The notes below the pieces were generated by a model. It made no database searches and was not told where the DNA came from. It saw nothing but the letters and a program-made list of their open reading frames with translations. Source: Aphodovivens avicola (GTDB lineage Bacteria; Actinomycetota; Coriobacteriia; Coriobacteriales; Eggerthellaceae). From it: a stretch of 46,027 nt of DNA. Position 1 is the first letter of the stretch. Each line of letters opens with the position of its first letter. The position numbers and the translations under genes are program-made. Positions 43,170 to 46,027 of the stretch are shown here, one piece after another. The stretch spans positions 1 through 46,027 of the forward strand of contig DVGW01000027.1 in the NCBI GenBank assembly GCA_018712515.1, given 5' to 3'.

Positions 43170-43739
43170 CGCGGTGAACTGTAGTATCCTTGTATCCGTT
43201 GCGGAACCGAACGTGTAAAGGGCATGTCAGGTTTTGCAGCAAGGGGTGGCAAATCCCCGTCGGACTACTAGAATAGACCGGTATGGATCGCGCTCGAACG
43301 ATGCGAGGATCGCGGGAGGTTCGCGCTAGGTCCGCGGGGCGGGTTTCAGTCCTGGGCAGGCAATCGGCTTGCCGCCGCCAGTCCGCATGGAGTGCGGGTT
43401 GACGGCGGGAAACCGCAGGTGATCGAGGTTGGCGGACGAGTTCCGCGCGTCGATCGCTTACATATCTTGGAGGAGAGCGGAATCGTCGCTGAGCGCGCGT
43501 TTCGGTCGGCCAAGAGGATGCATATCGTCGTTTTTTCTCACGGTCGGTTGCGGCTGTGGCGAAGCTATGTCCAAAGCCGCATTTCGATAGCGGGCGGGCT
43601 TCCTGCGCTTTGGTGCGTCGGTTCCGAAAGGTTCGAAGCGCGCCGGTGTGTTTGATCCCACGGGCGGCGGCGCTTGCCCGATGGCGGAGCCGTGCCTTCT
43701 TCTGTCCCTGCGGCGATAAGCCGGAAGGGGGTGGGGCGC
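43170..43739 (+). ncRNA. Structured leader upstream of the LoaP-like gene (candidate antitermination RNA)
   Basis: This 570-nt gene-free region holds several GC-rich hairpins: GGC-a-GGCAA/TTGCC-GCC (43355-43376), CCGCA/TGCGG (43383-43397), GCGG-GAAA-CCGC with a GNRA tetraloop (43405-43416), all partly enclosed by GTCCGC/GCGGAC (43381-43386, 43432-43437), and CCAAAGC/GCTTTGG (43571-43613). A possible promoter is TTGTAT (about 43190) with TGTAAA (about 43214). T6 occurs at 43530-43535. It matches no riboswitch class recognised here. Position before a LoaP-like antiterminator suggests a long leader where processivity is decided; that is inference. Confidence 0.45.
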
Positions 43740-44252
43740 ATGTGGTACGTGATCCAGACGGTCGGCGGCCAGGAGGATCAGGTGAACAGTCTGATGCTCA
43801 AGCTGGTCGACGACAGGTTGATCCAGGAATCGTTTATTCCCCGTTACGAAGTGATGAAGCGCATCAAGGGCGCGTGGGTCAAACGCGCCGAGGTGCTGCT
43901 TCCCGGCTATGTGTTCGTGGTGACCAAGGACCCGGGAAAGCTCAAGGAGAGCCTGCGCAGCGTGCCGCGGTTCACCCGGCTTTTGGGCAACGACGATATG
44001 TTCACCCCTCTTGAAGACCGCGAGGTCGCTTTTATCAACGCGTTCACCCAACCGGGCAAACGGACGGTGGGGCTATCCACCGGCGTGATCGAAGGCGACG
44101 AGGTCGTGATCCTCAACGGCCCGCTTATGGGCCATCAAGGCTCGATCGTGAAGATCGACCGCCACAAGCGCCTGGCATACCTGGAGATAGAGATGCTCGG
44201 GCGCAAGAAGAACGTGAAGCTCGGATTAGAGATAGTTGCGAAACGAGATTGA
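43740..44252 (+). CDS. NusG-family specialised antiterminator (LoaP-like)
   Basis: The 170-aa protein has a NusG N-terminal domain (MWYVIQTVGGQEDQVNSLML, AEVLLPGYVFVVTKDPGKL) and a C-terminal KOW domain (VIEGDEVVILNGPLMGHQGS). It is shorter and more divergent than housekeeping NusG and is the first gene of a polysaccharide gene run, the hallmark of LoaP/RfaH/UpxY-type specialised paralogues that keep polymerase running through long operons. ATG 43740 is preceded by GGAAGGGGGTGGGG; upstream ATGs at 43674 lack a ribosome-binding site. Its 3' end overlaps the sugar transferase start by 17 nt. Confidence 0.87.
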   Translation: MWYVIQTVGGQEDQVNSLMLKLVDDRLIQESFIPRYEVMKRIKGAWVKRAEVLLPGYVFVVTKDPGKLKESLRSVPRFTRLLGNDDMFTPLEDREVAFINAFTQPGKRTVGLSTGVIEGDEVVILNGPLMGHQGSIVKIDRHKRLAYLEIEMLGRKKNVKLGLEIVAKRD

Positions 44253-45141
44253 CAATTCCATAGCTGCTGCGGCGGGATCGACCGCCCCGGCCTCTCCGGT
44301 TGCCGTCATTCCTGGCAAGGCGGTCGACGTGGTTGTTCCGCTCAAACAGGATGATCAGGTTCGTGAAGCGGAGGAAATGGGGGAGACCCTTTCCGAAGCC
44401 GCTTCCGAGGCGAAGACCGACAAGGAGAAAGCCGCCGTGATGGCGGGCTTGTCCGACACACCGCGCCTGACCGAGAGCGGCATTGCCGCCGATGTATTGG
44501 AGAAGCTGCTGCCCGACGAAGGAGTGGTCGAGCTTCCGCGCGTTCGTAAAGTAGCGGGAGGACCGGTCTACCGCTTCGCCAAGCGGGCGTTCGACGTCGT
44601 GTCGTGTGGAGCCGCTCTGATCGTGCTTGCGATCCCCATGGCGATTATCGCGGTGAAAATTAAATCCGAATCTTCTGGCCCCGTCATCTACGCGCAACGA
44701 CGTGTCGGCAAAGACGGCAAGGTCTTCGAACTATACAAATTCCGTAGCATGTACACCGATGCCGAGGCGCGCGGTGCCCGCTGGGCGGCAGAGGACGATC
44801 CTCGCGTCACTCCCTTCGGCAAGACAATGCGCAAGACGCGCCTGGATGAGCTGCCTCAGTTTTGGAACGTGGTCAAAGGGGATATGTCCCTCATCGGCCC
44901 GCGTCCCGAGCGCCCAGCCTTCCATGAGGAATTCTGCAGGCGCATCGACGGCTGGGAGCAGAGGCTGCTCGTGAAGCCCGGTATATCCGGTCTTGCCCAA
45001 GTGGAAGGTGGTTACGAGTTGCTCCCCAAGGAGAAGGCCAGGCTTGACATCGAATACATAGAGAGCCGTTCAGCAGCGCTTGATTGGAGCATCATCTGGC
45101 GCACGCTGCGCACGGTCAAGACGGGTGATGGGGCGCGATGA
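44236..45141 (+). CDS. Undecaprenyl-phosphate sugar phosphotransferase (bacterial sugar transferase)
   Basis: The 301-aa protein has a ~110-residue polar N-terminus, one transmembrane helix (SCGAALIVLAIPMAIIAV) and the conserved catalytic core: KSESSGPVIYAQRRVGKDGK, FRSMYTDAE, RKTRLDELPQFWNVVKGDM, SLIGPRPERP and LVKPGISGLAQV. These are the PglC/WcaJ/WbaP-type motifs. It begins polysaccharide repeat-unit assembly by placing sugar phosphate on undecaprenyl phosphate. The start TTG 44236 overlaps the LoaP-like gene; a start further in is possible (first in-frame ATG is near residue 48). The stop TGA overlaps the next ATG (ATGA). Confidence 0.92.
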   Translation: MRNEIDNSIAAAAGSTAPASPVAVIPGKAVDVVVPLKQDDQVREAEEMGETLSEAASEAKTDKEKAAVMAGLSDTPRLTESGIAADVLEKLLPDEGVVELPRVRKVAGGPVYRFAKRAFDVVSCGAALIVLAIPMAIIAVKIKSESSGPVIYAQRRVGKDGKVFELYKFRSMYTDAEARGARWAAEDDPRVTPFGKTMRKTRLDELPQFWNVVKGDMSLIGPRPERPAFHEEFCRRIDGWEQRLLVKPGISGLAQVEGGYELLPKEKARLDIEYIESRSAALDWSIIWRTLRTVKTGDGAR

Positions 45142-46027
45142 GCTTTCCCGAACATGGGCGGGTTTTGTTTACCGCGACTTTGGTGCGTGGGCATATCGCT
45201 AAGTTCCATATCCCCTATTTAAAATGGTTCAAGGAACAAGGGTGGGAGACCTGGGTCGCCGCGAAGAACGACTATCCCGATGGTGTTTGCGAGATCCAGT
45301 ATTGCGATCATTTCGTCAATATCGACTTTGCAAGAAGTCCGTTCTCAAAGCAAACTCTGATTGCTTATAGTCAGCTGAAAGCGCTGTTTGACAAAGAATC
45401 ATTCGATATAGTGCACACCCATACTCCCGTAGGCGGCGTCTTGACTCGTTTGGCTGCGAGGAAAGCACGTAGAAGCGGGACTAAGGTTGTCTATACAGCG
45501 CATGGGTTCCATTTCTACAAAGGGGCACCCGTAGTCAACTGGATGCTTTGGTACCCAGTTGAACGATTTATGTCACGGCTGACAGATGCTCTTATCGTTA
45601 TTAACTCCGAAGACGAAGCAATTGCTAAGCGTTTCTCTCACGCTCCGGTTAGGAGAATGCCGGGAATGGGGATTGATCTCTCTAAATTTGAGTTTTCAAA
45701 GCAACGCAAAATGGCCTTTAGAAAAGAATTGGAGAATGAGCTTGGTCTTTCATCGGGAGACTATATTGTATTTGCTATCGGCGATTTGAATAGGAATAAG
45801 AACCATCGATTGCTCGTAGAATGCCTACCTAATCTCTCGACGAATATTCATTTGGTTATAGCTGGAACAGGGCCAATGCGAGACGGCTTAATTGCAATTG
45901 CAGACAGCAAGGGTGTTGGAGACCGACTGCATGTTTTAGGATTTCGAGATGATGTGGCAGATGTTTTAGAGATTTCGAATTTGTTCTGCCTGCCTTCACT
46001 AAGAGAGGGGCTGCCCATCTCTCTCTT
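45138..46027 (+). CDS. Glycosyltransferase family 4 (partial, 3' end outside window)
   Basis: The frame starts at ATG 45138, overlapping the sugar transferase stop by four bases, and stays open for all 296 codons to the window edge. The N-terminal half has SFPEHGRVLFTATLVRGH, DIVHTHTPVGGVLTRLAAR and VVYTAHGFHFYKGAP, as in CapM/EpsD-like GT4 enzymes; the second half begins the donor-binding domain (VFAIGDLNRNKNHRLLVECL, VIAGTGPMRDGL, LHVLGFRDDVADVL and LPSLREGLPISL). It adds a sugar to the lipid-linked repeat unit. Codon use and base composition are far more AT-rich than in the preceding genes from about 45180 onward, a sign of recent acquisition. Confidence 0.9.
   Translation, partial: MSFPEHGRVLFTATLVRGHIAKFHIPYLKWFKEQGWETWVAAKNDYPDGVCEIQYCDHFVNIDFARSPFSKQTLIAYSQLKALFDKESFDIVHTHTPVGGVLTRLAARKARRSGTKVVYTAHGFHFYKGAPVVNWMLWYPVERFMSRLTDALIVINSEDEAIAKRFSHAPVRRMPGMGIDLSKFEFSKQRKMAFRKELENELGLSSGDYIVFAIGDLNRNKNHRLLVECLPNLSTNIHLVIAGTGPMRDGLIAIADSKGVGDRLHVLGFRDDVADVLEISNLFCLPSLREGLPISL

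Noticed and set aside
43341..43440. Known riboswitch (cobalamin, c-di-GMP, TPP or T-box) in the exopolysaccharide leader
   Set aside because: The stems do not carry the conserved core sequences of those classes that I can recognise, so only 'structured leader' is claimed.
43392..43655. 87-codon frame within the LoaP leader
   Set aside because: Overlaps the most structured part of the leader, with no convincing start signal or family resemblance.

Overview
The window looks like a chromosomal segment of a high-GC, anaerobic gut-type actinobacterium of the class Coriobacteriia, probably family Eggerthellaceae. This is inferred from the gene content: a selenocysteine formate dehydrogenase, a TAXI-type TRAP transporter, many LysR regulators, a LuxR regulator beside a Tat-exported lipoprotein enzyme, a site-2 protease/ispG/proS run, a diaminopimelate dehydrogenase and a LoaP-like antiterminator. 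Codons in most genes are strongly G/C-ending. No rRNA, tRNA, CRISPR array, phage gene or transposase was seen.

Layout. 1-119: the end of an Ala/Glu-rich protein, with a terminator and a 188-bp palindromic element behind it. 603-2693: an EamA exporter divergent from a LysR regulator. 2817-4869: an SpoU-type RNA methyltransferase and a second EamA protein. 5004-6899: an Elp3-like tRNA-modifying enzyme. 7161-9197: a flavodoxin-like protein, a methyltransferase and ThrH. 9429-10031: a small membrane protein. 10376-14975: a two-gene NAD(P)-linked formate dehydrogenase whose catalytic subunit reads through an in-frame TGA at 13332 as selenocysteine, with a clear SECIS hairpin. 15033-17824: a LuxR-family regulator divergent from a Tat lipoprotein of the C45 acyltransferase family. 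17989-18975: diaminopimelate dehydrogenase. 19391-21739: a PiT phosphate transporter, a small membrane protein and a UspA protein. 21862-25930: an unusual site-2 protease, IspG and ProS. 26005-28246: a second divergent LysR/EamA pair. 28538-30773: a phasin-like protein and a UbiB-type kinase. 31246-32349: an orphan Vsr/DUF559-like nuclease-fold protein lying between two 188-bp elements. 33063-33908: an RmlD-like reductase. 33999-38855: a TRAP transporter (fused permease and TAXI binding protein) divergent from a LysR regulator. 39109-40680: a DEAD-box RNA helicase. 41025 to the end: an exopolysaccharide locus (Wzz-like protein, BY-kinase, PHP phosphatase, structured leader, LoaP-like antiterminator, sugar transferase, GT4 glycosyltransferase cut by the window edge), with an abrupt fall in GC in the last gene.

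The most distinctive layer is non-coding. At least three families of dispersed palindromic elements occupy intergenic spaces: (i) three copies of a 188-bp element with identical end architecture (259-446, 30786-30973, 32520-32707), two of them bracketing the orphan nuclease-like gene; (ii) four copies of a 36-nt REP/REPIN-like unit (4916-4988, 19146-19212, 25960-25997, 27136-27184); and (iii) a 180-bp element with 20-bp perfect terminal inverted repeats (38921-39100). None encodes a protein. Several sit between convergent genes, where they could also end transcription.
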